From: an uncultured Collinsella sp. | GTDB lineage: Bacteria > Actinomycetota > Coriobacteriia > Coriobacteriales > Coriobacteriaceae | Assembly (NCBI GenBank): GCA_902464965.1 | Contig: CABQLI010000074.1 | Span: forward strand, 1-9,908 | DNA: 9,908 nt | Direction: 5' to 3' | Notes under the pieces: generated by a model | The model's database searches: none | What the model was told of the DNA's origin: nothing | Seen by the model: the letters and a program-made list of their open reading frames with translations, nothing else | Translations under genes and position numbers: made by a program | Shown: in pieces, positions 1 to 6,095 of the stretch | Numbering within the stretch: the stretch's first letter is position 1 | Layout of the letters: each line of letters starts with the position of its first letter

Positions 1-158
1 CAGTACTGGCATCCCAGACAACCAGCGATCTTCTTGCCGGCAACGCGGACAACCTCGACCGCATGGCCGCCCTCGCGCGCGGCCTCGGCAAACGCCTCGA
101 CCATGGTGTCGGTATTGGCGCCCTTGCGCGGGCTACCACTCAATACAACGATATTCAT
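1..158 (-). CDS. NADPH-dependent FMN reductase / flavodoxin-family protein (N-terminal part)
   Basis: Only the first 52 codons are inside the window; the gene continues past position 1. The protein opens MNIVVLSGSPRKGANTDTMV, a beta strand followed by the SGSPRKG-N-T loop that binds the FMN phosphate in the NADPH-dependent FMN reductase/flavodoxin-2 family. A cysteine cluster C47-L-G-C50 follows, with a likely third Cys at the cut codon 53, as in the iron-sulfur flavoprotein-like branch. The start is set by an AAGGAGGG Shine-Dalgarno just upstream. The ORF is a paralogue of the protein encoded at 2110-2649, sharing the SPRK loop, the N-T/S pattern and the Cys cluster. It probably acts as a cytoplasmic flavin oxidoreductase. 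It lies on the same strand as the three-gene run above it, 148 bases downstream of the hydrolase stop, and may be read through from that run or use its own promoter. The substrate is unknown. Confidence 0.85.
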   Translation of the reverse strand, partial: MNIVVLSGSPRKGANTDTMVEAFAEAAREGGHAVEVVRVAGKKIAGCLGCQY

Positions 159-203
159 AGAAATCACCCTCCTTCATGCCGCAGGCGCGCGGCATATTAT
201 TTT

Positions 204-233
204 GTTTTAACCAAAACGTATGGAGTTATTCAA
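204..233 (-). promoter_or_regulatory. candidate promoter with inverted repeat over the -10
   Basis: On the minus strand a TTGAAT (228-233) is followed 17 bases later by TTAAAA (205-210), a plausible but imperfect -35/-10 pair for the flavoprotein starting at 158. The -10 lies inside an inverted repeat, GTTTT-AACC-AAAAC (204-217), where a repressor could bind. The stretch is A/T-rich against a G+C-rich background. No clear terminator for the upstream hydrolase gene is visible between 159 and 306, so the last gene may be served both by read-through and by this promoter. Confidence 0.35.
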
Positions 234-306
234 TCGCCTCGTTTCAGCTACTCCCACTCTTTAGAAGAATCGTTGCTGGAGACTTGGCATTGAATCAAGG
301 CACGCC

Positions 307-1278
307 TTATTTCAGATATTCCTCAAAGAATGTCTTCAGCTTTCCAAACGGAATGACGTCCATCTGATCGTAGAGGTCGGTGTGGCTGGCACCGGGGATA
401 ATGAGCAATTCCTTGTTGTCCCCCGCCAGCTTGCCGTACGCGGTTTCGCTGAAATAGCGGGAATGCGCCTTCTCGCCATGCACCAGCAACACAGCAGAGC
501 GGATTTCGCTGCTATATTGCAAAATCGGCATATTCAAAAAGGACAGCGAAGACGTCACATTCCAGCCGCTGTTGGAGTTCAGGCTGCGGGGATGATAGCC
601 TCGCGGTGTCTTGTAGTAGGCGTAATAGTCCGCTACAAACTGCGGCGCGTCCTCCGGCAGCGGATCTACTACTCCTCCGGCCCGCGCATAGCTGCCGTTT
701 TTATAGTCCTCGGTGCGCTGCGCGTTCAGCGCTTTCCGCTTTTCGAAGCGCGCCTGTTCGGAATCCTCGGCGTCAAAATAGCCGTTGGCGGTCACACGGG
801 TCATGTCGTACATCGTCATAGCAGCAGTAGCCTTGATGCGGGTGTCGATGGATGCGGCGTTGATTGCCATACCGCCCCAACCGCAGATGCCGATGATGCC
901 GATGCGCTCCGGATCGACGTTTTCCTGTACCGAGAGGAAGTCCACCGCTGCGCAGAAGTCCTCAGTGTTAATGTCCGGCGACGCTACATAGCGGGGCGTG
1001 CCGCCGCTCTCGCCGGAATAGGACGGGTCAAAGGCAATTGCGAAAAAGCCCAGCTCCGCCATTTTCTGCGCGTACAGGCCGGAGGACTGCTCCTTCACCG
1101 CGCCAAACGGGCCGCTAACGGCGATGGCGGGCAGTTTGCCTTCCGCGTTCTTAGGCACGTACACGTCGGCCGCCAGCGTGATGCCGTATCGGTTGTGGAA
1201 GGTCGCCTTGCTGTGCTCAACCTTGTCGCTTTTGGGGAATACCTTGTCCCATTCCTGCGTCAGTTTCAACTGCTCCAT
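307..1278 (-). CDS. alpha/beta hydrolase with Cys nucleophile elbow
   Basis: The product is 323 residues, a typical length for stand-alone COG1073/dienelactone hydrolase-like alpha/beta hydrolases. The nucleophile elbow is GIIGICGWGG (residues 127-136), so the nucleophile position is Cys132 in a Gly-x-Cys-x-Gly motif rather than the usual Ser. The motif SGPFG (55-59) fits the oxyanion region, HGEK (267-270) precedes the acid position, and SHTD (298-301) supplies the likely catalytic His299. No signal peptide or membrane segment is seen, so it should be cytoplasmic. The start codon lies two bases after the TAG of the CMD-cupin gene with only a weak ribosome binding site, which suggests translational coupling. 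Dienelactone hydrolase also uses Cys, and GxCxxGG elbows recur in this broad family, so activity is plausible. The substrate cannot be read from sequence; esters, thioesters or lactones are possibilities. Confidence 0.85.
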   Translation of the reverse strand: MEQLKLTQEWDKVFPKSDKVEHSKATFHNRYGITLAADVYVPKNAEGKLPAIAVSGPFGAVKEQSSGLYAQKMAELGFFAIAFDPSYSGESGGTPRYVASPDINTEDFCAAVDFLSVQENVDPERIGIIGICGWGGMAINAASIDTRIKATAAMTMYDMTRVTANGYFDAEDSEQARFEKRKALNAQRTEDYKNGSYARAGGVVDPLPEDAPQFVADYYAYYKTPRGYHPRSLNSNSGWNVTSSLSFLNMPILQYSSEIRSAVLLVHGEKAHSRYFSETAYGKLAGDNKELLIIPGASHTDLYDQMDVIPFGKLKTFFEEYLK

Positions 1279-1280
1279 GC

Positions 1281-2045
1281 CTAAGCCTGCTTGTCAGTCG
1301 CTTTAAGGTATTGCTCGTCGTCCACGGGCTCCAACCACTCGTTGGAGGTCTCCTCACCAGGAACTTCCACCGCGAGATGGGAGAACCAACTGTCAGGCGC
1401 CGCACCGTGCCAGTGCTTTACGCCCGCGGGAATATTCACTACATCGCCAGAGCGCAGCTCTTGTGCCGGTTTGCCCCATTCCTGGTAGAACCCTCGACCG
1501 GCCACGCAGACGAGAATTTGCCCGCCGCCATTTTTGGCGTGATGGACGTGCCAGTTGTTGCGGCAGCCGGGTTCGAACGTCACGTTGTAGACGCCGACCT
1601 GCTCGGTGGAAAGGGGCGCGAGGTAGCTTTGCCCGATAAAGTACTTCGCGAATGCGTCGTTGGGGGTGCCGATAGGAAAGGCCATCTCGTTTTGGTGCTC
1701 GGCCTTTGCGTCGGCGGCATCGTCATCCGCCCAGACCTCCTTCGCCATGCGGAAGGCCGCCCACGCCTTGGGCCAGCCCGCGTAAAACGCCGCGTGCGTA
1801 AGGATCTCCGCTATCTCCGCCCTGGTCACGCCGTTGTTCTTTGCGGACATCAGATGATATTGGAACGAGGAGTCCGTCAGGCCCTGCGCCATTAGGGCCA
1901 CAACCGTCACCACGCTGCGGTCTCGAAGGGAAAGTTCGCCCTCTCGGCTCCACACCTCGCCGAACAGCACATCGTCGTTGAGCTGTGCGAATTTGGGGGC
2001 AAAGTCCCCCAGGGCATCTCTGCCCGCCGTCTGTTTAATTGCCAT
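1281..2045 (-). CDS. carboxymuconolactone decarboxylase-cupin fusion protein
   Basis: The product is 254 residues with two domains. The N-terminal half (about 25-105) resembles carboxymuconolactone decarboxylase-like folds: an LRDRSVVTVVAL stretch (40-51), then H64 and E79-x4-H84. It lacks the CxxC of AhpD peroxidases. The C-terminal half (about 145-235) is a cupin with likely metal ligands in WHVHH (165-169), Gln176 and HWHG (211-214). The start at 2045 is chosen because AGGAGG lies nine bases upstream; a start in the same frame at 2144 would overlap the upstream flavoprotein gene and lacks this site. CMD proteins act in aromatic catabolism or as redox/stress proteins, and the fused form is common in anaerobes near flavoproteins. 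In Bacillus subtilis a CMD-like protein, YraC, belongs to the AdhR carbonyl-stress regulon, which fits the MerR gene here. The reaction is unknown. Confidence 0.9.
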   Translation of the reverse strand: MAIKQTAGRDALGDFAPKFAQLNDDVLFGEVWSREGELSLRDRSVVTVVALMAQGLTDSSFQYHLMSAKNNGVTRAEIAEILTHAAFYAGWPKAWAAFRMAKEVWADDDAADAKAEHQNEMAFPIGTPNDAFAKYFIGQSYLAPLSTEQVGVYNVTFEPGCRNNWHVHHAKNGGGQILVCVAGRGFYQEWGKPAQELRSGDVVNIPAGVKHWHGAAPDSWFSHLAVEVPGEETSNEWLEPVDDEQYLKATDKQA

Positions 2046-2109
2046 GATCGATTTCCTCCTGTCGATGGTTCTGGATACGGATCTGCTTCCGCGCGGCCAA
2101 GCTGCCCGC

Positions 2110-2649
2110 TTAGATTCCCATGCCCATTCGTCGCGCCTGCTCAAGAGCAGGATGCTCGGCGATTTCGCCCACGCCGTTCACGCCGCCGGCGAAAACCGTT
2201 CCGGCAAGCGTGCAGCGGGAGAAGCAGTCGACCCATCCCTGCACGGCCTTTTTCGCGCCGTCGAAGGTCGAGCGCCCACTCTCCGCCGCCGTTGCCAATA
2301 GATACGCCTCGGTGAATGCGTAATCGGAGCCGAAAAGCGGGTTGGCGCGGTCAAGCATGGTCTTGAGCTGGCCGCAGACGCTATAGTAGTAAACGGGCGT
2401 TGCAAACACCAACACATCCGCATCGTGCATTTTGGCGGCAATTTCCACGGCATCGTCCTGGATGACGCAGTGCCCCAGCTTTAGACAGGCAAGGCAGCCC
2501 TTGCAGAAGCCGAGCTGCTTTTCGCGCAGACGCACGGTCTCAACGCTGTGACCCGCCTCTCGCGCACCGTTGGCGAAGGCGTCCGCCAACGTCTCGGAAT
2601 TGCCATTCTTTCGGGGACTTGAAGAGACTATCAAAACCGTTTTGCCCAT
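2110..2649 (-). CDS. NADPH-dependent FMN reductase-like flavoprotein with Cys cluster
   Basis: The product is 179 residues, normal for flavodoxin-2/FMN reductase proteins. The FMN phosphate loop is SSSPRKNGNSET (9-20), and ATPVYYYS (83-90) is the second flavin-contact loop. A cysteine cluster follows the second strand: C49-x2-C52-x2-C55-x5-C61. This spacing resembles iron-sulfur flavoproteins, which bind a 4Fe-4S cluster near FMN, but many relatives keep these Cys without proven clusters. The start has an AAGGGG site about ten bases upstream. This is the first gene after the MerR-type promoter, and the next gene begins 64 bases beyond its stop. It probably reduces quinones, flavins or other electrophiles with NAD(P)H in the cytoplasm. 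Function is assigned at family level only. Confidence 0.9.
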   Translation of the reverse strand: MGKTVLIVSSSPRKNGNSETLADAFANGAREAGHSVETVRLREKQLGFCKGCLACLKLGHCVIQDDAVEIAAKMHDADVLVFATPVYYYSVCGQLKTMLDRANPLFGSDYAFTEAYLLATAAESGRSTFDGAKKAVQGWVDCFSRCTLAGTVFAGGVNGVGEIAEHPALEQARRMGMGI

Positions 2650-2680
2650 TACGGAATACCCCTTGCACTCGTGATTTATA

Positions 2681-2709
2681 TTGACGAGAATAAAGGTAAT
2701 ACCTAAACC
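2681..2709 (+). promoter_or_regulatory. candidate merR promoter overlapping the operator
   Basis: TTGACG (2681-2686) and TAAACC (2704-2709) are separated by 17 bases on the + strand. The -10 is weak. It falls in the left arm of the dyad at 2702-2719, so the regulator could repress its own gene while activating the divergent one. Confidence 0.35.
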
Positions 2710-2723
2710 TGACTTTAAGTCAA
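2693..2723 (-). promoter_or_regulatory. MerR-type operator/promoter of the flavoprotein operon
   Basis: On the minus strand a TTGACT -35 (2718-2723) runs into the dyad CTTAAA-N6-TTTAGG (2702-2719), with one mismatch between its arms. A -10 of TACCTT (2693-2698) would give the over-long 19-base spacer typical of MerR-activated promoters; TATTAC (2696-2701) at 16 bases is the alternative. Placing the dyad inside the spacer of a TTGACTTAAAG-type promoter is the layout I know from AdhR/NmlR targets. It points at the divergent MerR gene as activator of the run starting at 2649. Confidence 0.6.
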
Positions 2724-2754
2724 GGAATGAATTCGAGATTTATCCGGAGGAGCC

Positions 2755-3195
2755 ATGTACACAATCGGACAGGTGGCGGAGATGTTCGGTCTGCCCGTTT
2801 CCACGCTGCGGTATTACGACAAGCAGGGATTGTTCCCGGGCCTGGAGCGGGCGTCCGGCATTCGCCGATTCGGCGATACGGAACTCGAGGCGCTTCGGGT
2901 CATCGAATGCCTGAAGAAGGCTGGGATGGAGATTAAGGACATCCGACTGTTCATGGAATGGTGCGCAGAGGGCCCGTCAACGTATCCCAAGCGCAAGGCC
3001 ATGTTCGAGGAGCGGAAGGCCCACATGGAGTCGGAGATCTCGAACATGAACCGCGCGCTGGACATGCTGAAGTTCAAATGCTGGTACTACGAGCAGGCGA
3101 TTCAGGATGGCAGCGAGGATAGAGTGAAGGCGCTGATTCCCGACGGTTTGCCGGAAGAAATCAAATATGCCTACGAGAACGCGCACGCTCGATAA
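2755..3195 (+). CDS. MerR-family transcriptional regulator (AdhR/NmlR-like)
   Basis: The product is 146 residues, a standard MerR length. The N-terminal winged helix-turn-helix starts MYTIGQVAEMFGLPVSTLRY, followed by YDKQGLF (21-27) and the wing residues RRF (37-39). A long helix (about 75-110) would form the antiparallel dimer coiled coil. Cys52, in IECLKKAGM, sits where AdhR/NmlR proteins carry their redox- or carbonyl-sensing Cys; further Cys are C70 and C109 in KFKCWYYE. There is no metal-binding Cys tail like that of true MerR. GGAGGAG lies two bases before the ATG. The gene is divergent from the flavoprotein operon and shares a dyad with it, so it most likely controls that operon. The inducer, perhaps an aldehyde, quinone or thiol-reactive compound, is inferred. 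Confidence 0.92.
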   Translation: MYTIGQVAEMFGLPVSTLRYYDKQGLFPGLERASGIRRFGDTELEALRVIECLKKAGMEIKDIRLFMEWCAEGPSTYPKRKAMFEERKAHMESEISNMNRALDMLKFKCWYYEQAIQDGSEDRVKALIPDGLPEEIKYAYENAHAR

Positions 3196-3349
3196 GGCCC
3201 ATAACCGTTCGACGGCGACTCGTAATGCATGGGATCTTCGGTAAATCGGGTCCGGTAAGGGACTCTTCGTAGCGCGCTTTCCCGCCGCGATCACCGCTCT
3301 CGTTGACGAATATGCTCAGGCCTCGCGCCAATATAATGCCCCTAGATAG

Positions 3350-3377
3350 AATAAAAGCCGGGGGGATAAGCCCCGGC
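3350..3377 (-). terminator. rho-independent terminator on the minus strand, no clear client gene
   Basis: Read on the minus strand, GCCGGGG and CCCCGGC form a seven-base-pair G/C stem around a seven-base loop (3357-3377), followed at once by TTTTATT (3356-3350). On the + strand no T-run follows. The nearest minus-strand gene upstream is lysR beyond the GNAT gene, so the terminator may block antisense transcription or be left over from a lost gene. Confidence 0.5.
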
Positions 3378-3495
3378 ACTTGGAGGTAGCTGAAACAGCC
3401 ACCAAAATCTATATTTCACGTCTGTGATGGATCCAAAAACTAATCGAACGCAGCATCCCTTTAGTTGAGTTTTTCGTAGCGAAAGCAATGGAGCA

Positions 3496-3507
3496 ATTAA
3501 CGTTAAT
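3496..3507. promoter_or_regulatory. 12-bp perfect palindrome upstream of the GNAT gene
   Basis: ATTAACGTTAAT is a perfect palindrome ending 24 bases before the start codon, where a dimeric regulator could bind. It may also be chance in an A/T-rich leader. A TTGAGT at 3465-3470 could be a -35, but no good -10 follows at normal spacing. Confidence 0.25.
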
Positions 3508-3531
3508 CCAAATTAGTCGATGGAGGTAGAC

Positions 3532-4080
3532 ATGCAATTGACAACAGAACGGCTGGTATTGCGCCCATGGGCCGAAACAGATGCAGAGGATCTGTACAGA
3601 TACGCCAAGGACGACAGGGTGGGTCCGATTGCCGGCTGGCCACCTCACTCGAGCGTTGACAACAGCGCGGAAATCATCCGTACCGTATTTTCCGCACCGG
3701 AGACGTACGCCGTTTGTCTGAAGGAAGACAGCAGGGCCATTGGAAGCATAGGGTTGATGATCGGCGCGCGGTCCGACAAGGAAATCCCGGACACCGAGGG
3801 GGAAATCGGCTACTGGATCGGTGTCCCGTTCTGGGGCAAGGGGCTGATACCGGAGGCGACTCAAGAGCTCATTCGCCATGGTTTCGAGGACTTGAAACTG
3901 GACAAAATCTGGTGCGGGTATTTCGACGGGAACGAGAAATCGAAACGCGTTCAGGAAAAATGCGGCTTTGTTTGGCACCACACCCGCAAGGACGTCTGCT
4001 GTGAGCTGATGGGCGACATCCGTACAGAACAGATCACTTGCCTGACGAGAAGTGATTGGCTGAGTCAGTCTAAAGCTTGA
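3532..4080 (+). CDS. GNAT-family N-acetyltransferase (RimJ/RimL-like)
   Basis: The product is 182 residues, normal for the RimJ/RimL-type branch of GCN5-related acetyltransferases. It begins MQLTTERLVLRPW, the family's first strand. Motif A, GEIGYWIGVPFWGKGLIPEA (90-109), contains the acetyl-CoA pyrophosphate loop around FWGKG. Motif B follows with N134-x-KSKRVQEKCGF (to 146). The start at 3532 is preferred over the in-frame ATG at 3520 because GGAGG (3522-3526) lies five bases before it and would be inside the longer version. Such enzymes acetylate protein N termini, small amines or drugs; the acceptor cannot be inferred. It appears to be a single-gene unit, convergent with the lysR gene. 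No relation to the neighbouring redox genes is evident. Confidence 0.92.
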   Translation: MQLTTERLVLRPWAETDAEDLYRYAKDDRVGPIAGWPPHSSVDNSAEIIRTVFSAPETYAVCLKEDSRAIGSIGLMIGARSDKEIPDTEGEIGYWIGVPFWGKGLIPEATQELIRHGFEDLKLDKIWCGYFDGNEKSKRVQEKCGFVWHHTRKDVCCELMGDIRTEQITCLTRSDWLSQSKA

Positions 4081-4090
4081 TATGCAACAT

Positions 4091-4116
4091 GGGTTCTGCG
4101 AGCAGCTCGCAAACCC
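4091..4116. other. strong stem-loop between convergent genes
   Basis: GGGTT-(C)-TGCGAG pairs with CTCGCA-AACCC around a CAG loop: eleven base pairs with a single bulged C, starting ten bases after the GNAT stop. Neither side has a T-run, so it is not a textbook intrinsic terminator. It could protect the mRNA 3' end or be part of a rho-assisted terminator for the facing GNAT and lysR genes. Confidence 0.45.
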
Positions 4117-4208
4117 CAGGTCGCAAGCCTTCGTCAGCGGTGAGCAAAGTGAGTGGTCTCAGGTGGCTTGCCTATGGGCTGGCGCGCAGGCTGGGACTTC
4201 CCCCCTTG

Positions 4209-5089
4209 TCACATCCTATTCAAACGGTTCAGAAACTCTTCGCAGGCGCGGGAACGCAGGCGATATTTTTTCCATACCAGATACGACGCAATGGTAAGCG
4301 GCGGCTCAAATGGGACAAAACGCAAATCGCTGCCATCATCTATCTGCAGCAAGCTTCCAATGCTAACCGCACACGCAGCGCCCGAACGCACCAGATGTGA
4401 CGCGTTGCCGATCAGGTCGAAATGCCCCACGATGTTGAGTTCATCGACGCTAAGGACGCCACTCGACCACGCTTCTAGGTCCAGCGCTCGATTCGAGGTG
4501 CGCGAACTCACCAGCAGCGGCATATTCGCCACGTCCGCAGGCGTCAGCACATCCCGGCCGCCCCATGGACCGCTCGTGGCAACAACGGCACCGACTCGAT
4601 CCGCCTCGGGCATACGAATCCATTCGTATTTCTCGACGTTAACGGGCTCCAGCAACAACGCAAAGTCGAGCAGGCCACGCTCCAAGCGATCCTCCACCGC
4701 ATCAGCGTTACCTGTATAGAGTTCAATCGTCACTCCGGGATAATTCCGATGCAGCTCTATAAAGGCATCGAGCACCAGCCGCATCGATTTGGTTTCGCCA
4801 GCGCCAATGCGGATAACGCCCGCAATGCCGAGCTCCCGATCCGCCAACTCTTGCTCGGTCCGCTCCACCAGCAAGACGATCTCCTCGGCGCGCTGGCGCA
4901 GGCGCATGCCATCGCTCGTGAGCACGCACGATCGATTGGTGCGCTCGAACAGCTCCACGCCCAGCTCGCGCTCCAGATCGGCTATCTGGCGCGAGAGCGT
5001 GGGTGCGTCACATGGAGCACGTTGGCAGCTTCGGTCATGTTTTCCTCGCGGGCCACAGCAAGAAAATAACGCAGCGTTCGCAGTTCCAT
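4209..5089 (-). pseudogene. LysR-family regulator with a one-base frameshift in the HTH
   Basis: The gene starts with MELRTLRYFLAVAREENM at 5089, with AAGGAG five bases upstream, a textbook LysR N terminus. After codon 27 (GTG, 5009-5011) the frame breaks. The initiating frame runs only to residue 35 and stops at TAG (4982-4984). One base short of that frame, the sequence continues APTLSRQIADLERELGVELF and onward to TGA at 4209. Adding one base near 5006-5008 restores an uninterrupted protein of 293 residues, with HTH (1-60), linker helix and substrate-binding domain (from about residue 90), the usual size for the family. No second lesion is visible. No slippery heptamer precedes the site, so programmed frameshifting is unlikely. 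As written, no DNA-binding regulator would be made; a recent mutation or a sequencing error are the two readings. It is divergent from the aldo-keto reductase operon, its expected target. Confidence 0.88.
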
Positions 5090-5141
5090 GCCTGCTCCTT
5101 CGTGCACAACGGAGAACCCCATTCGGTCCGTTTCGTTTCAC

Positions 5142-5156
5142 ATACGAATTCCGTAT
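5142..5156. promoter_or_regulatory. LysR-type T-N11-A operator box
   Basis: ATACG-AATTC-CGTAT is a perfect pair of five-base arms and contains the T-N11-A pattern of LysR binding sites. It lies between the divergent lysR and aldo-keto reductase starts. A second, A/T-rich inverted repeat follows at once: TATATC (5154-5159) and GATATA (5169-5174) around nine bases. The two could be the recognition and activation sites of the regulator. Confidence 0.55.
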
Positions 5157-5166
5157 ATCTAGCTAG

Positions 5167-5194
5167 TTGATATAGGCAATATACATTATCAAAT
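5167..5194 (+). promoter_or_regulatory. candidate promoter of the aldo-keto reductase operon
   Basis: TTGATA (5167-5172) and TCAAAT (5189-5194) are spaced by 16 bases. The -35 overlaps the right arm of the inverted repeat ending at 5174, as expected for a LysR-activated promoter. The start codon is 45 bases further on. Confidence 0.4.
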
Positions 5195-5239
5195 CTCGGA
5201 ACTATCGTTACAGAAGAGAACCATCGAGAAAGGAAGCGC

Positions 5240-6088
5240 ATGGAATACATCACGCTCAATAACGGCATCAAAATCCCCCAGCTAGGACTTGGCACGTATC
5301 TGCTTAAACCCGACGATGCCCAATCGTCGGTTACCTCCGCACTCGGCATGGGGTATGAGCTCATCGACACTGCCAATGCATACGTGAATGAGCGAGCAGT
5401 GGGTCGTGGCGTGCGCGAATCAGACTTGCCGCGCGAAAACGTGTTTCTCGAAACCAAGCTCTGGCCCTATTTTTACAACAGCGACACCGCCGTCGACGAA
5501 ACGCTCGAGCGTCTGAACACTCCATACATCGACCTCATGATTCTGCACCAACCCGCAGGCGACTACTTGGCGGGCTATGAGAAGCTTGAGATCGCGTACA
5601 AGGAAGGCAAGCTCCGCTCCATCGGAATCTCCAATTTCGACGAGAACGAAATCGAGAAGCTTCTCGCAAATTGCGAGATCGTTCCATCCCTCATTCAGGT
5701 CGAGTGCCATCCGTATTTCCCGCAGACTGAACTGAAGAAGCTGCTCGCCCAGCACGACATTGCGTTGCAGGCGTGGTACCCGCTCGGCGGGCGCGGCAAC
5801 AGCAGCATCATGGACGAGCCCGTCGTGCGCGACCTCGCTGTCAAGTATGGCAAAACGCCTGCTCAAATCATTATGCGTTGGCATATCCAAGAGGGAAATA
5901 TCGTCATTCCAGGCTCCAAGAATCCGACGCACATCGCCGACAACATCGATGTCTTCGACTTCGAGCTCACAGATAGCGACATGACCGCCATGGCAACCCT
6001 CGATCGCGGGAAACGCTTCTATGAGCGCACGCCCGAGAAGCTTGCGCAATTTGCCGCCTGGCGCCCCGACGTTGAGAACCAGAAATAG
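5240..6088 (+). CDS. aldo-keto reductase (2,5-diketo-gluconate reductase-like)
   Basis: The product is 282 residues, a usual length for prokaryotic AKR5-type enzymes. The catalytic tetrad is intact: Asp43 and Tyr48 in LIDTANAYVNE, Lys73 in LETKLW, and His103 in LMILHQP. The substrate/cofactor loop GISNFDENEI (129-138) and the NADPH 2'-phosphate site IPGSKNPTHIADN (223-235) are also present. It would reduce aldehydes or ketones to alcohols with NADPH in the cytoplasm. An AAAGGAAG site precedes the ATG. It is the first gene of a four-gene + strand run, and the next AKR begins seven bases after its stop. The natural substrate is not predictable; sugar-derived carbonyls or toxic aldehydes such as methylglyoxal are possible. 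Confidence 0.95.
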   Translation: MEYITLNNGIKIPQLGLGTYLLKPDDAQSSVTSALGMGYELIDTANAYVNERAVGRGVRESDLPRENVFLETKLWPYFYNSDTAVDETLERLNTPYIDLMILHQPAGDYLAGYEKLEIAYKEGKLRSIGISNFDENEIEKLLANCEIVPSLIQVECHPYFPQTELKKLLAQHDIALQAWYPLGGRGNSSIMDEPVVRDLAVKYGKTPAQIIMRWHIQEGNIVIPGSKNPTHIADNIDVFDFELTDSDMTAMATLDRGKRFYERTPEKLAQFAAWRPDVENQK

Positions 6089-6095
6089 GAGCATC

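Larger units (their letters stand above)
3196..3531. other. structured intergenic region between merR and the GNAT gene
   Basis: This stretch of 336 bases holds no convincing gene. Behind merR is a weak stem-loop, GGGTCC/GGACTC (3248-3265, one G-T pair), with no good T-run. A perfect TATAAT hexamer sits at 3332-3337, but the nearest TTGACG (3303-3308) is 23 bases away, too far for a normal promoter. Two adjacent stem-loops follow: 3357-3377 (described as a terminator) and GGTAGCTG-AAA-CAGCCACC (3385-3403, one mismatch). A small TTTCG-TAG-CGAAA hairpin lies at 3472-3484. A short RNA or leader beginning near 3344 is possible but unproven. Confidence 0.4.

Noticed and set aside
382..1284. 300-codon open frame on the + strand opposite the alpha/beta hydrolase
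   Set aside because: It has no recognisable family pattern, is rich in Arg/Ala/His as expected of a G+C-driven antisense frame, and the minus-strand gene has clear catalytic motifs.
2046..2144. Longer start for the CMD-cupin gene
   Set aside because: It would overlap the flavoprotein gene, lacks a ribosome binding site, and AGGAGG precedes the ATG at 2045.
3409..3981. 190-codon minus-strand frame over the GNAT gene, which might have fed the orphan terminator at 3350-3377
   Set aside because: Its translation shows no family motif and it is opposite a clear acetyltransferase; the match with the terminator position is not enough.
5090..5141. N-terminal extension of the LysR downstream frame up to 5141
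   Set aside because: This extension is out of frame with the obvious LysR N terminus and reads as non-family sequence; the gene starts at 5089 and is frameshifted.
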